From an uncultured Burkholderiales bacterium (GTDB lineage Bacteria; Pseudomonadota; Gammaproteobacteria; Burkholderiales; Burkholderiaceae), in NCBI GenBank assembly GCA_946480465.1, contig CAMLJY010000045.1, positions 1-53,502 of the forward strand: DNA of 53,502 nt, in the 5' to 3' direction. Position 1 is the first letter of the stretch. Each line of letters opens with the position of its first letter. Shown one piece after another: positions 33,624-43,406 of this stretch. The position numbers were made by a program, and so were the translations under genes. Below the pieces are notes generated by a model. It searched no databases. It saw only the letters and a program-made list of their open reading frames with translations, and had not been told where the DNA came from.

Positions 33624-34340
33624 ATGCACCTGCCACCTCGCCTCTTCGGCCGGCCGGCCGGCTTCACGCTGGTCGAGGTGCTGGTCGCGCTGCTGATCAT
33701 GGCGGTCATCGCCACCATCGGCTGGCGCGGCATCGACAGCATGGCCCGCACGCGCGAGCTGGCGCAGGAGTCGGCCGAGAAGACGCTGCGCCTGTCGGCC
33801 ATCGTCGGGCAGTTCGAGGCCGACCTGCTCGCGGTGCAGGACAACGCCAGCGTGCCGGCGCTGACTTTCGACGGCGCCTCGCTGCGCATGGTGCGGCGCA
33901 GCGGCGACGGTCTGCAAGTGGTGGTGTGGGCCCTGCGCGAAGGCCGCTGGCAACGCTGGGCCAGCGCCGCGACCACCCGCGTGCAGGGGCTGCAGGAGGC
34001 CTGGATGGCGAGCCAGCAGCTGCAGGGACTGGAAGCGGCGCAGATGACGCTGCTGCAGGACATGGTCGGCTGGCAGGTCTACTTCTACCGCGGCGGGTGG
34101 AGCAATGCGCAGTCGACCGGCAACCTGGCCCCGGCCCCGCCGGTGGCGCAGGCCACGCCCGCGGCACCCGTGCCGCCCGCGGCCGGCGCGCAGCAGGGCC
34201 AGGGTGCGCCACCGGGCACGCCACCCGCCACCCCGCCCGCCGTCGCGCCGCAGCGCCAGCTGCTGCCCACCGGCGTGCGCGTCGTCCTGGAGCTGCCGCA
34301 GGGCCGGCTGACGCGCGACATCGCGCTGGGGCCGCACTGA
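33624..34340 (+). CDS. gspJ: Type II secretion minor pseudopilin GspJ
   Basis: A 238-residue minor pseudopilin. The processing site is G|FTLVEVLVALLIMAVIA. The globular part includes RQLESDL-like QFEADLLAV and LRMVRRSGDGLQVVVWAL. Before the last strand (VRVVLELPQGRLTRDIAL) there is an insertion of about 45 residues rich in Pro, Ala and Gln, which is unusual and probably disordered. It starts 4 bp after gspI. Confidence 0.92.
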   Translation: MHLPPRLFGRPAGFTLVEVLVALLIMAVIATIGWRGIDSMARTRELAQESAEKTLRLSAIVGQFEADLLAVQDNASVPALTFDGASLRMVRRSGDGLQVVVWALREGRWQRWASAATTRVQGLQEAWMASQQLQGLEAAQMTLLQDMVGWQVYFYRGGWSNAQSTGNLAPAPPVAQATPAAPVPPAAGAQQGQGAPPGTPPATPPAVAPQRQLLPTGVRVVLELPQGRLTRDIALGPH

Positions 34341-34424
34341 GCATGAAGCAGCCCGCACGCCCGATGCGTCCGCTGTCCCTCGGCGCGGCCTTGCACCGCT
34401 TCGGACCGAACGAGCGGACCTGAC

Positions 34425-35405
34425 GTGGCGCACCGATCCTCCCCCCGCTCGACCCAGCGTGGCGCCGCGCTGCTGGTGGCCATGGTGCTGTTGACGCTGG
34501 TGGCCACGCTGGCCGCCGGCATGGTGTGGCAGCAGTGGCGCGCAGTGCAGGTCGAGATCGCCGAGCGCGGCCGGGCCCAGCTGGCCTGGATCCTCAACGG
34601 CGCCACCGACTGGGCGCGGCTGATCCTGCGCGAGGACCTGCGCGCGGACATGCAAAAGAACCAGCTGACCGACCACCTGAACGAGCCCTGGGCGCAACCG
34701 CTGGCCGAGGCGCGGCTGTCGACCTTCCTGTCGGCCGACCAAAACAACACGGCCGATGCCGAGGCCGGCCCCGACGCCTTCCTGGCCGGCGAGATCATCG
34801 ATGCGCAGTCGCGCTACAACCTGCGCAACCTGGTCGCCGGCGGTCAGGTCGTGGCGACCGAGCTGGAAACGCTGAAGCGCCTGTGTACGCTGCTGGGCCT
34901 GCCCGACGACCTGGCGCCGCGCATCGCCAACGGCCTGCTGGCCGCCGAAGGCAATGCGGCCGATGCGCCGCTGCTGCCGATGCAGCTGGAGGACCTGGCC
35001 TGGCTCGGGGTCGACGCAGCCAGCATCGAGCGCCTGCGTCCCTTCGCCTGGCTGCTGCCGGCCCAGCCCGGCGCGCCGGTGGCCGCAGCGGTCAACCTGA
35101 ACACCGCCCCGCGCGAGGTGATCGCAGCGGTGCTGGCGATCGATCCCGGCAGCGCCGAGCGGTTGGTGCAGGCGCGGCAGCGCCAACCGCTGCTGTCGCC
35201 CGGGGATGCGGCGAACCTGCTGCCCTCGACCGTGACGCTGGGCAACACGGTGGTGACGAGCAGCGCCTACTTCGAGGTGCGCGGCCGCATGCGGCTGGAC
35301 GACCGCGTGCTGGAGGAGCGATCGCTGGTGCGGCGCGACGGTCCGAACGTGGTCACGCTGCAGCGCTGGCGCGAACACCGCGTGCTGCCGCCCCCCGGCC
35401 GTTGA
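34425..35405 (+). CDS. gspK: Type II secretion minor pseudopilin GspK
   Basis: A 326-residue large pseudopilin capping the pilus tip. The prepilin site is QRG|AALLVAMVLLTLVATLA and, as expected for GspK, it lacks Glu at +5. The long domain has EIIDAQSRYNLRNLV, two helix-hairpin-helix-like SAM segments and VNLNTAPREVIAAVL. The start is GTG 34425, 84 bp after gspJ; that gap could encode a 26-residue peptide, which I do not call. Confidence 0.93.
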   Translation: MAHRSSPRSTQRGAALLVAMVLLTLVATLAAGMVWQQWRAVQVEIAERGRAQLAWILNGATDWARLILREDLRADMQKNQLTDHLNEPWAQPLAEARLSTFLSADQNNTADAEAGPDAFLAGEIIDAQSRYNLRNLVAGGQVVATELETLKRLCTLLGLPDDLAPRIANGLLAAEGNAADAPLLPMQLEDLAWLGVDAASIERLRPFAWLLPAQPGAPVAAAVNLNTAPREVIAAVLAIDPGSAERLVQARQRQPLLSPGDAANLLPSTVTLGNTVVTSSAYFEVRGRMRLDDRVLEERSLVRRDGPNVVTLQRWREHRVLPPPGR

Positions 35406-35664
35406 ACGCGCCCGCCGCAGCGGGCGCCACCCGCGGATGCCTGCCACGCGTCCGCGGCCCGCACAACCGGCAACAACAGGTATCCGACGCGGAGGCGGTA
35501 TCGCGAATGGCTTTGCCACAATGCGGGCCGCGCGCGCCGGCCCCTTCACCACCAGGCCCCAGTGGCACTGCCGCCCTGCCTGGCCTTCCCGGGGGACGGG
35601 TGCGGCGCAGCCCGGCCCTGGGGGTGCTCTGGCCGGCCGGCCAAATTTCTTTACGCGACCCCAC
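35406..35664. other. gspK-gspL spacer
   Basis: This is the longest gap inside the gsp operon. It begins with a GC hairpin (CCCGC...GCGGG) right after the gspK stop and contains CACAAT near 35518 as a possible -10, but no coding sequence I can support. It may hold an internal promoter for gspLMNDEF. Confidence 0.35.
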
Positions 35665-35670
35665 TAGCCT
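35665..35670 (+). promoter_or_regulatory. -10-like hexamer before gspL
   Basis: TAGCCT abuts the first gspL ATG (35671) and lies 6 bp before the second in-frame ATG (35677). The latter spacing matches the leaderless pattern of lptM and coq7. Confidence 0.3.
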
Positions 35671-36906
35671 ATGTCCATGCTCGTGATCCAGCTGCCGCCC
35701 CGCGCGCGCGGCGGCGACGCTCCGCCGGAGCCGGCCGCCGTGCTCGGCCACGTGCTGAGCAGCGACGGCATGGCGGTCACCGCCCAGGGCCGCTCCGCGC
35801 CCACGCAGTGGCCGAAGGCGGACAGCGTGGTCGCCGTATTGCCGGCCACCGAAGTCGGCTGGCACCGCGTCACCGTGCCGAAGGCGCCGGCCAGCCGCCT
35901 GCGCGCGGCGCTGGCCGGGGTGCTGGAAGAACACCTGCTCGATGACGACGCCGACGTGCACCTGGCGCTGGCGCCGAACGCGAAGGCCGGCGACGAGGCC
36001 TGGGTCGCGGCGGTCGACCGCGCCTGGCTGCAGTCCTGGATCATCGCCATCGAGGGGGGCGGCATCACGCTCGACCGCGTCGTGCCCGCGCTCTGTCCGC
36101 CCGGCAGCGACGCCGCGGCACCTGGCCACGCCCACGTCTTCGGCGCCACCGGCGACGAGGCCGGCGAGACCGCCGCGCCCTGGCTGGCGGTGGCCGACGC
36201 GCAGGGCGTGGCGACGCTTCGCCTGGCCGGCAGCCTGGCCCGCACCCGGCTCGCGGGGTGGTCCGAGCAAGGGCTGCGCTGGACCGCCGAACCCGCGGCG
36301 GTCGCGGCCGCCGAGCGCTGGCTGGGCGCGCCGGTGGAGGTGCAGACCGAGGCCGAGCTGGCCCTGGCCGCCGCCCGCGCGCCCTGGAACCTGCGCCAGT
36401 TCGACCTGGCGCCCCGCCACCGCGGCTTGCGCGCGCTGCGCGAGCTGGCCAAGCAGTGGCGCGGTCCCGCCTGGCGGCCGGCGCGCTGGGGCCTGGCGGC
36501 ACTGGTCGTGCTGCAGCTGCTGGGCCTGAACCTCTGGGCCTGGCAGCAGCAGCGGCAGGTGGCGGCGCGCAAGGAAGCGATGAACGCGCTGCTGCGCAGC
36601 ACCCATCCCAAGGTGCGGGCCGTGCTGGACGCGCCGGTGCAGATGCAGCGCGAGACCGAGCTGCTGCGCCAGTCCGCCGGCCAGACCGGCGCCGGCGACT
36701 TCGAACCGCTGCTGGCGCTGGCCGCGCGCGGCTGGCCGGACGGCCAGGCGCCCGCGCAGAACCTGCGTTATGAGCCCGGCCGCCTGACGCTGGCCGCCCC
36801 CGGCTGGACCCCCGAGCAGGTGCAGGCCTTCCGCAGCCGGGTCGAGCCCGCCGGCGGCCGTGTCGAGAGCAGCGAGGGCCGCGTGATCCTGAGCATCGCC
36901 CGATGA
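35671..36906 (+). CDS. gspL: Type II secretion inner-membrane platform protein GspL
   Basis: GspL recruits the GspE ATPase to the platform. The 411 residues consist of an actin-like cytoplasmic domain (about 1-260, with VVAVLPATEVGWHRVTVP and AVLEEHLLDD-type sequence), a membrane helix near 270-288 (GLAALVVLQLLGLNLWAW) and a periplasmic ferredoxin-like domain ending GRVILSIAR. The second ATG (35677) is an equally good start. The end overlaps gspM as ATGA. Confidence 0.9.
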   Translation: MSMLVIQLPPRARGGDAPPEPAAVLGHVLSSDGMAVTAQGRSAPTQWPKADSVVAVLPATEVGWHRVTVPKAPASRLRAALAGVLEEHLLDDDADVHLALAPNAKAGDEAWVAAVDRAWLQSWIIAIEGGGITLDRVVPALCPPGSDAAAPGHAHVFGATGDEAGETAAPWLAVADAQGVATLRLAGSLARTRLAGWSEQGLRWTAEPAAVAAAERWLGAPVEVQTEAELALAAARAPWNLRQFDLAPRHRGLRALRELAKQWRGPAWRPARWGLAALVVLQLLGLNLWAWQQQRQVAARKEAMNALLRSTHPKVRAVLDAPVQMQRETELLRQSAGQTGAGDFEPLLALAARGWPDGQAPAQNLRYEPGRLTLAAPGWTPEQVQAFRSRVEPAGGRVESSEGRVILSIAR

Positions 36907-37388
36907 AGCTGCCCACCCGCCACCAACTCGCCGCCGGCTGGGCCGCGCGACAACCGCGCGAGAGGCGCCTGATCCTCGCGGCCGCGCTGGTCGTCGGCGC
37001 TGCGCTGGCCTACCTCGCGATCGCACCGGCCGTGCGCACGCTGAAGGCCGCGCCAGCCCAGCTGGCCGCGCTGGAAACCCAGCTGCAGGCGATGCAGCGC
37101 CTGGCCGCCGAAGCGCAGGCGCTGCGCGCGGCGCCGCCGGTGCCGATGGAGCAGGGCCGCGTCGCGCTGCAGGCCAGCGCGGAGCGGCTGGGCGACAAGG
37201 CCCGCGTCTCGCTGCAGGGCGAGCGCGCGGTGCTGACGCTGACCGGCCTGCCCGCCGAGCAGCTGACCGCGTGGCTGGCCGAGGTGCGCATCAATGCACG
37301 CGCCCGGGTGGTCGAAAGCCAGCTGCAGCGCACGCCGGAAGGCGGCTACGCCGGCACGGTGGTGCTGGCCTTCGGGAGCGGCGCGTGA
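36903..37388 (+). CDS. gspM: Type II secretion inner-membrane protein GspM
   Basis: A 161-residue bitopic protein partnering GspL. The N-terminal segment ends AARQPRERRLI before a membrane helix (about 24-43), then a coiled coil and a small ferredoxin-like domain with VLTLTGLPAEQLTAWLAEVR. Both ends overlap neighbours (ATGA with gspL, GTGA with gspN). Confidence 0.9.
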   Translation: MKLPTRHQLAAGWAARQPRERRLILAAALVVGAALAYLAIAPAVRTLKAAPAQLAALETQLQAMQRLAAEAQALRAAPPVPMEQGRVALQASAERLGDKARVSLQGERAVLTLTGLPAEQLTAWLAEVRINARARVVESQLQRTPEGGYAGTVVLAFGSGA

Positions 37389-38266
37389 AGAAGCCGCCGC
37401 GCCTGCTGCCGGAAGGCCTGCGCCGCGCGCCGCGCGCCGCGGTGGGCACGGCCGCCGACGACAAGGCCTGGCAACGCGCCCAGCATGCCGCGCGGCGCTG
37501 GGCCATCGGCGGTGCGCTCGCCGGTGCGCTGGTCGCGGCCATCGTCTATGCACCGGCCAGCTGGCTCGCCGGGGCGCTGTTCCAACTCTCGAACGAGCGG
37601 CTGCTGCTGGCCGATGCGCAAGGCAGCGTCTGGACCGGCCAGGCGGTGCTGGTGCTGGCCGGCGGCCCCGGCAGCCGCGACGCCTCCGCCCTGCCCGGCC
37701 GCCTGAGCTGGAAGCTGCGGCCGAGCTGGCGCGGGCTGAAGCTGCGCGCGCGCCAGGACTGCTGCCTGAACGGCGAGCTGAAGCTCGAGCTGCGGCCTGC
37801 GCTGTCGGGCTTCACGCTGGTGCTGCCGGCGCGGCCCGACGGCCTCGGCCGCTGGCCGGCGCGCTGGCTGGACGGGCTCGGCACGCCCTTCAACACCATG
37901 CAGCTGGGCGGCACGCTGCAGCTGGCCACACCCGGGCTCACGCTGCAGGTGGTGCAGGGCCGCGCGCGCCTCAGCGGCTCGGTGGACCTGACGCTGCAGG
38001 GCATCTCCTCGCGCCTGTCGCCGCTGGACCAACTGGGCAGCTACCGGCTCTCGGTGCGCGGCGACGAGGGCGGCGGCGGCGCGCAGCTGAGCCTGCAGAC
38101 GCTGGACGGCGCGCTGCGCCTGGCCGGTGACGGCCAATGGACCGGCGCGCGGCTGCGCTTCCGCGGCCAGGCTGAAGCGGCGCCGGGCCAGGAGGGCGCG
38201 CTCGCGAACCTGCTCAACATCATCGGCCGGCGCAAGGGCGCGCTGTCCGTCATTTCGATCGGATGA
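37385..38266 (+). CDS. gspN: Type II secretion protein GspN
   Basis: GspN is an accessory component found in only some type II systems. The 293 residues have an N-terminal membrane helix near 40-60, then beta-rich repeats (LLLADAQGSVWTGQAVLVL, LSWKLRPSWRGLKL, LQLATPGLTLQVVQGRARLSG) and the C-terminal [21 protein letters not shown] 37385 overlaps the gspM stop, and the 3' end overlaps gspD as ATGA. An unusual CC pair in RQDCCLNGEL is typical of the family. Confidence 0.9.
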   Translation: MKKPPRLLPEGLRRAPRAAVGTAADDKAWQRAQHAARRWAIGGALAGALVAAIVYAPASWLAGALFQLSNERLLLADAQGSVWTGQAVLVLAGGPGSRDASALPGRLSWKLRPSWRGLKLRARQDCCLNGELKLELRPALSGFTLVLPARPDGLGRWPARWLDGLGTPFNTMQLGGTLQLATPGLTLQVVQGRARLSGSVDLTLQGISSRLSPLDQLGSYRLSVRGDEGGGGAQLSLQTLDGALRLAGDGQWTGARLRFRGQAEAAPGQEGALANLLNIIGRRKGALSVISIG

Positions 38267-40608
38267 TTCCCATGCACGTCGAGCGAAAGCCTTCCTTCGC
38301 CGCCTCGGTTCTGACGCTGGCCTGCCTGGCCGCCCTCTCGCTCGGTGTGCTGCCGGCGCTGGCGCAGGACAACACCGCGCCCGGCGCGGCACCGGACGCC
38401 GCACCGCCGGTCCCCGCCGTCCCAGCCCCTGCACCCGCGCCGGCCGGCCGCGGCGCGACGCCCAAGCTGCGCTCCAGCGCGCCGGTGACGCTGAACTTCG
38501 TCAATGCCGACATCGAGGCGGTGAGCCGCGCGATGGCCGCGATGATCGACCAGCAGATCCTGGTCGACCCGCGTGTGAAGGGCGCGATCACCGTCTACAG
38601 CGAGCAGCCCATTCCCGTGCGCGAGGCCTGGCTGAACTACCTGGCCGCGCTGCGCGGCCTGGGCTTCGCGATGGTCGATGCCAACGGCCTGCTGAAGATC
38701 GTGCCCGAGGCCGAGGCCAAGCTGCAGACGGGCACCGTGTCGATCGGCCCGACATCGCAGCGCGGCGACCAGGTGCTGACACAGGTGTTCCGGCTCAACC
38801 ACGAGAACCCGAACAACCTGGTGGCGGTGCTGCGGCCGCTGATCAGCCCGAACAACACGATCAATGCCAACCCGGGCACCAGCTCGCTGGTGATCACGGA
38901 CTACGCCGACAACCTGGCGCGCCTGGGCCGCATCATCGCGGCGCTGGACCAGCCTGCGGCCACCGAGATCGACGTGGTTCAGCTGCAGCACGCCGTGGCC
39001 TCCGACGTCGCAGCACTGGTGCAGCGCCTGGGCGAAGGCGGCGTGGCGGCGGCCCCGGGCATCCCGGGCGGCACGGCGGCCACCAGCGTGCTGGCGGACC
39101 CGCGCAGCAACTCGCTGATCATCCGCGCGGCGAACCCGGCGCGGCTGGCGTCGATGCGCGCGCTGATCAGCCGCCTCGACCGCCCCGGCGGCGACGGGCC
39201 GGCCGGCAACATCTACGTCGTGCACCTGAAGAACGCGGACGCGGCCAAGCTGGCGTCGGTGCTGCGCGCGGCCTTCGCCGGCGGTGCGGGTGCCAGCGGC
39301 GGCAGCACGGGCAGCAGCAGCGTGTCCTTCGGCGGCACCAGCGCCACGCCGGCCTCGCCGATGACGCCCCAGGGCGGTGCCGCGGGCAGCTCGGGCCTGT
39401 CGGCCGCGGCCGCGGCACCGGTGGCGCAGTCGCCGTCGCCGTCCACCGGCGGCTTCATCCAGGCGGACCCGGCGACCAACTCGCTGATCATCACCGCGGC
39501 CGAGCCGCTCTATCGCCAGATGCGCACGGTGATCGACCAGCTCGACGGCCGCCGCGCGCAGGTCTACATCGAGAGCATGATCGTCGAGGTCTCGGGCGAC
39601 AACGCCGCCGACTTCGGACTGCAGTGGCAGGGGCTGATCGGCAAGGAAGGCGACAAGTACGGCGTCTTCGCCGGCACCAACAGCTCGCTGCCGGGCCAGG
39701 CCAACATCATCGACCTGACGCTCGCCGGCCTGGGCGCCGGCGGCGCCACCGGAGCCAGCGCCCTCAAGCCGGGCGAGGGGCTGAACATCGGCCTCCTGCG
39801 CAACTACGGCGGCACCTACGCGCTGGGCGCCATCGCCAAGCTGCTGCAGAGCCAGACCAACACCAACATCGTCTCCACGCCGAACCTGATCACGCTGGAC
39901 AACGAGGAAGCCAAGATCATCGTCGGCTCCAACGTTCCTTTCATCACCGGGCAGTTCACGCAGACCGGCGGTGCCACCACCAACCCCTTCCAGACCATCG
40001 AGCGCAAGGACGTCGGCATCACGCTGCGCATCAAGCCGCAGGTGGGCGAAGGCGGCACGGTGCGCATGATGATCTTCCAGGAGTCGTCCTCGGTCAGCGA
40101 GAAGGTGGCGCCGGGCACGTCCAACGCAGGCCCGACGACCGACAAGCGCTCGATCGAATCCACCGTGGTGGTCGACGACGGCGCCATCCTGGTGCTGGGC
40201 GGCCTCATCGAGGACAAGTTCACCGAGCGCAAGTCCAAGGTGCCGCTGCTGGGCGACCTGCCGGTCCTGGGCCAGCTGTTCCGCAGCGAAAGCCGCACCA
40301 AGACGCGCACCAACCTGATGGTGTTCCTGCGGCCCATCGTGATGCGCGATGCCGACAGCGTGAACAAGCTGTCGCTGGACCGCTACGACCTGATTCGCGC
40401 GCGCCAGCAGGGCGCGCAGCCGGCGCCGCACGTCATGCTGCCGGTGGGCGAGATGCCGGTGATCCCGCCCATCGTGCCGCCCGAGCCGCCCAAGCCCGCC
40501 ACGCCGTTGCCCGCGCCGCCGGAGATTTCTCCGCCCCAGGCCCCGGCCAATCCGCCGGGTGCCAAGCCGGCCGCACCGCCTGCGGCGGCCGCGTCGGGTG
40601 TGCGTTAG
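38263..40608 (+). CDS. gspD: Type II secretion secretin GspD
   Basis: The outer-membrane channel of the system, 781 residues. A signal peptide ends near ALAQ (35), followed by a Pro/Ala linker, the N0 domain ([20 protein letters not shown]), N1-N3 modules ([55 protein letters not shown]) and the secretin domain with [18 protein letters not shown]3 carries a Gly/Ser-rich insertion of about 60 residues. The C-terminal 70 residues are proline-rich rather than a typical pilotin-binding S-domain. Start overlaps gspN. Confidence 0.95.
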   Translation: MIPMHVERKPSFAASVLTLACLAALSLGVLPALAQDNTAPGAAPDAAPPVPAVPAPAPAPAGRGATPKLRSSAPVTLNFVNADIEAVSRAMAAMIDQQILVDPRVKGAITVYSEQPIPVREAWLNYLAALRGLGFAMVDANGLLKIVPEAEAKLQTGTVSIGPTSQRGDQVLTQVFRLNHENPNNLVAVLRPLISPNNTINANPGTSSLVITDYADNLARLGRIIAALDQPAATEIDVVQLQHAVASDVAALVQRLGEGGVAAAPGIPGGTAATSVLADPRSNSLIIRAANPARLASMRALISRLDRPGGDGPAGNIYVVHLKNADAAKLASVLRAAFAGGAGASGGSTGSSSVSFGGTSATPASPMTPQGGAAGSSGLSAAAAAPVAQSPSPSTGGFIQADPATNSLIITAAEPLYRQMRTVIDQLDGRRAQVYIESMIVEVSGDNAADFGLQWQGLIGKEGDKYGVFAGTNSSLPGQANIIDLTLAGLGAGGATGASALKPGEGLNIGLLRNYGGTYALGAIAKLLQSQTNTNIVSTPNLITLDNEEAKIIVGSNVPFITGQFTQTGGATTNPFQTIERKDVGITLRIKPQVGEGGTVRMMIFQESSSVSEKVAPGTSNAGPTTDKRSIESTVVVDDGAILVLGGLIEDKFTERKSKVPLLGDLPVLGQLFRSESRTKTRTNLMVFLRPIVMRDADSVNKLSLDRYDLIRARQQGAQPAPHVMLPVGEMPVIPPIVPPEPPKPATPLPAPPEISPPQAPANPPGAKPAAPPAAAASGVR

Positions 40609-40618
40609 GCCGAACGAC

Positions 40619-42040
40619 ATGGCCACCCGCCATCCCCTGCCCTACGCCTACGCCAAGGCGCACACGCTGCTGCTGGAGGACGACGGCGCGCAGCGCGTGC
40701 TGTGGGCGTCCGAGACCACGCCGCCCGGCGCCATCACCGAGGTGGTGCGCCACCACGACGTCACCAGCTTCGAGCATGAGGCCGCCGCCACGCTGGCCTC
40801 GCGCATCGCCGCGGTGTACGCCGGCGGCGGGTCCAGCGCCGCCGCGGTGGTGGGCGAGGTGGAAAGCGCGGTCGACCTGTCGCGCCTGCTGCAGGACCTG
40901 CCGGCGGTGGAAGACCTGCTGGAAGCGGCCGACGACGCGCCCATCATCCGCATGCTGAACGCGCTCTTGACCCAGGCGGCAAAGGACGCGGCCAGCGACA
41001 TCCACATCGAGCCCTACGAGCGCAGCAGCTCGGTGCGCTTCCGCATCGACGGCACCTTGCGCGAGGTGGTGCAGCCGAACAAGGCGCTGCACGCGGCGCT
41101 GATCTCGCGCCTGAAGATCATGGCCGAGCTGGACATCGCCGAAAAGCGGCTGCCGCAGGACGGCCGCATCTCGCTGCGCATCGGCGGGCGGGCGATCGAC
41201 GTGCGGGTGTCCACCCTGCCCTCGGCCCACGGCGAGCGCGCGGTGCTGCGCCTGCTCGACAAGACCGAATCGAAGTTCACGCTGGAAGCGCTGGGCATGA
41301 CCGGCGAGCTGCTGGCCACCTTCGACGGCCTGGTGCACCAGCCGCACGGCATCGTGCTGGTGACCGGCCCCACCGGCTCCGGCAAGACGACCACGCTGTA
41401 CGCCTCGCTGGGCCGCATCGACACCTCGACCACCAACATCCTCACGGTCGAGGACCCGGTGGAATACGAGCTGCCGGGCATCGGCCAGACGCAGGTCAAC
41501 CCGAAGATCGACCTCACGTTCGCGAAGGCGCTGCGCGCCATCCTGCGCCAGGACCCGGACGTGATCATGATCGGCGAGATCCGCGACTTCGAGACCGCGC
41601 AGATCGCCATCCAGGCCTCGCTGACCGGCCACCTGGTGCTGGCCACCTTGCACACCAACGACGCGCCCAGCGCCGTCACGCGCCTGATCGACATGGGCGT
41701 GGAGCCCTTCCTGCTCAGCTCGTCGCTGCTGGGCGTGCAGGCGCAGCGCCTGGTGCGCAAGCTGTGCCCCAGCTGCCGGCGCCAGGACGGCGAAGGCCGC
41801 TGGCATCCCGTGGGCTGCGCCGAGTGCGCCCACACCGGCTACCGCGGCCGCACCGGCGTCTACGAGCTGATGGTGGCGGACGACCCGCTGCGCGCGCTGA
41901 TCCACAACCGTGCGTCCGAGAAGGAGCTGTTCGACTCCGCGCGCGCCGGCGGCTACCGCACGATGCGCGAGGACGGCGAGCGGCTGGTGGCGGCGGGCGT
42001 CACCTCTCTGGAAGAGCTGCTGCGCGTGACGCGCGAGTAG
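40619..42040 (+). CDS. gspE: Type II secretion ATPase GspE
   Basis: The cytoplasmic motor ATPase, 473 residues. It has an N1E-like region, then the RecA-type domain with Walker [10 protein letters not shown] (250-258), the Asp box [18 protein letters not shown], Walker [16 protein letters not shown] and the His box [15 protein letters not shown]. The C-terminal zinc tetracysteine is present as CPSC and CAEC, though the spacer between the pairs is short. It begins 10 bp after gspD without its own ribosome site. Confidence 0.95.
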   Translation: MATRHPLPYAYAKAHTLLLEDDGAQRVLWASETTPPGAITEVVRHHDVTSFEHEAAATLASRIAAVYAGGGSSAAAVVGEVESAVDLSRLLQDLPAVEDLLEAADDAPIIRMLNALLTQAAKDAASDIHIEPYERSSSVRFRIDGTLREVVQPNKALHAALISRLKIMAELDIAEKRLPQDGRISLRIGGRAIDVRVSTLPSAHGERAVLRLLDKTESKFTLEALGMTGELLATFDGLVHQPHGIVLVTGPTGSGKTTTLYASLGRIDTSTTNILTVEDPVEYELPGIGQTQVNPKIDLTFAKALRAILRQDPDVIMIGEIRDFETAQIAIQASLTGHLVLATLHTNDAPSAVTRLIDMGVEPFLLSSSLLGVQAQRLVRKLCPSCRRQDGEGRWHPVGCAECAHTGYRGRTGVYELMVADDPLRALIHNRASEKELFDSARAGGYRTMREDGERLVAAGVTSLEELLRVTRE

Positions 42041-42062
42041 CACCCGAAAGACGCGTCCCACG

Positions 42063-43274
42063 ATGCCCGCCTACAAGTACGAAGCGCTGGATGCCGCCGG
42101 CAAGACCCGTCAGGGCCTGCTCGAGGCCGAGAACGCCAAGGCCGCCCGCGGACAGCTGCGCGGCCAGGGCCTGGTGCCGCTGGCGGTGGAGCTGGTGGCG
42201 GCGGCGCAGTCCGCCGGCGGCATCAGCCTGTCGCGCCGCGCCTTCAGCAGCACCTCGCTCGCGGTGTGGACGCGCCAGATCGCCGGCCTGGTCGGCGCCG
42301 GCCTGCCGCTGGAACGCGCATTGACCGCGCTGGCCGACGAGGCCGAGACCCCCCAGCAACGCGAGCTGGTGGCGCACCTGCGTGCCGAGGTGAATGCGGG
42401 CTCCCCTTTCGCCCGCGCGCTGGCGAGCGCCCCGCGCGAGTTCGACGAGGTCTACCGCGCCGTGGTGGCCGCCGGCGAGCAGAGCGGCGCCCTTGGTGCA
42501 GTGCTGGAACGCCTGGCCGACGACCTGGAAGAGCGGCAGGCGCTGCGCGCCAAGCTGATCGGAGCCTCGCTGTACCCGGCCATCGTCTCGGTGATCGCGC
42601 TGGTGATCGTGATCTTCCTGGTCAGCTACGTGGTGCCGCAGGTGGCGGGCGTGTTCTCCACGCGCAAGCAGGCGCTGCCGCTGTTGACGACGATGATGCT
42701 GGCCCTGAGCGCCTTCGTACGGCAATGGGGCTGGCTGGTGGGGCTGGGCTTGGCCGGCGCGGGCGCGGCACTGGCGGTGGCCTTGCGCAACGAAGGCTTC
42801 AGGCTGCGCTTCGACGCCGGCTGGCTGCGCCTGCCGCTGCTGGGCCGCCTGGCGCGCGGCTACAACGCGGCGCGCTTCGCCGGCACGCTGGCGATGCTGG
42901 CCAGCGCCGGCGTGCCGATCCTGAAGGCCCTGCAGGCGGCCGCCGAGACGCTGCACAACCGGGCGCTGCGCGCCGACGCCATGGATGCGCTGGTGCAGGT
43001 GCGTGAAGGCGCGCCGCTGGCCGCCGCGCTGGCGGCGAAGAAGCGCTTCCCCGGCCTGCTGCCGATGTTCGCCCGCCTGGGCGAGCAGACCGGCGAGCTG
43101 CCGCAGATGCTGGAGCGCGCGGCGAAGCAGCTGTCCACGGAGGTGCAGCGCCGCTCGATGGCGCTGGCGACGATCCTGGAGCCGCTCTTGATCGTCGTGA
43201 TGGGGGCGGCGGTGATGGTGATCGTTCTCGCGGTTCTCCAGCCCATCATCCAGCTCAACACCTGGGTGAAGTAA
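42063..43274 (+). CDS. gspF: Type II secretion inner-membrane platform protein GspF
   Basis: The polytopic platform protein, 403 residues. N-terminal MPAYKYEALDAAGKTRQGLLEAE, then two GspF cytoplasmic helical domains (WTRQIAGLVGAGLPLERAL and ARFAGTLAMLASAGVPILKALQ) each followed by membrane helices, with the last helix near the C-terminus. Last gene of the operon, 22 bp after gspE. Confidence 0.95.
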   Translation: MPAYKYEALDAAGKTRQGLLEAENAKAARGQLRGQGLVPLAVELVAAAQSAGGISLSRRAFSSTSLAVWTRQIAGLVGAGLPLERALTALADEAETPQQRELVAHLRAEVNAGSPFARALASAPREFDEVYRAVVAAGEQSGALGAVLERLADDLEERQALRAKLIGASLYPAIVSVIALVIVIFLVSYVVPQVAGVFSTRKQALPLLTTMMLALSAFVRQWGWLVGLGLAGAGAALAVALRNEGFRLRFDAGWLRLPLLGRLARGYNAARFAGTLAMLASAGVPILKALQAAAETLHNRALRADAMDALVQVREGAPLAAALAAKKRFPGLLPMFARLGEQTGELPQMLERAAKQLSTEVQRRSMALATILEPLLIVVMGAAVMVIVLAVLQPIIQLNTWVK

Positions 43275-43406
43275 AGCTCGCCCCCGGCGCTGGCGCGCCA
43301 CCCCCCCGGGGCGCTCGGGCGCAGGCGCCCTTGCGCGCAGCCGCCTTGGAGCGGCCCGGCGGCGGCTGCCACTCGGAGGGCGCCGGGCCTGCGCAGGTTT
43401 TGAAGG

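Noticed and set aside
34343..34423. 26-codon frame between gspJ and gspK (MKQPARPMRPLSLGA...)
   Set aside because: It fits neatly into the gap and ends just before the gspK GTG, but has no ribosome site and no recognisable product; a translated spacer is possible but unsupported.
43275..43406. GC-rich palindromic stretch after gspF as a terminator
   Set aside because: It has several short GC stems, and CCTGCGCAGG is followed by TTTT, but the stem is too short once a loop is allowed; more likely generic GC-rich spacer.
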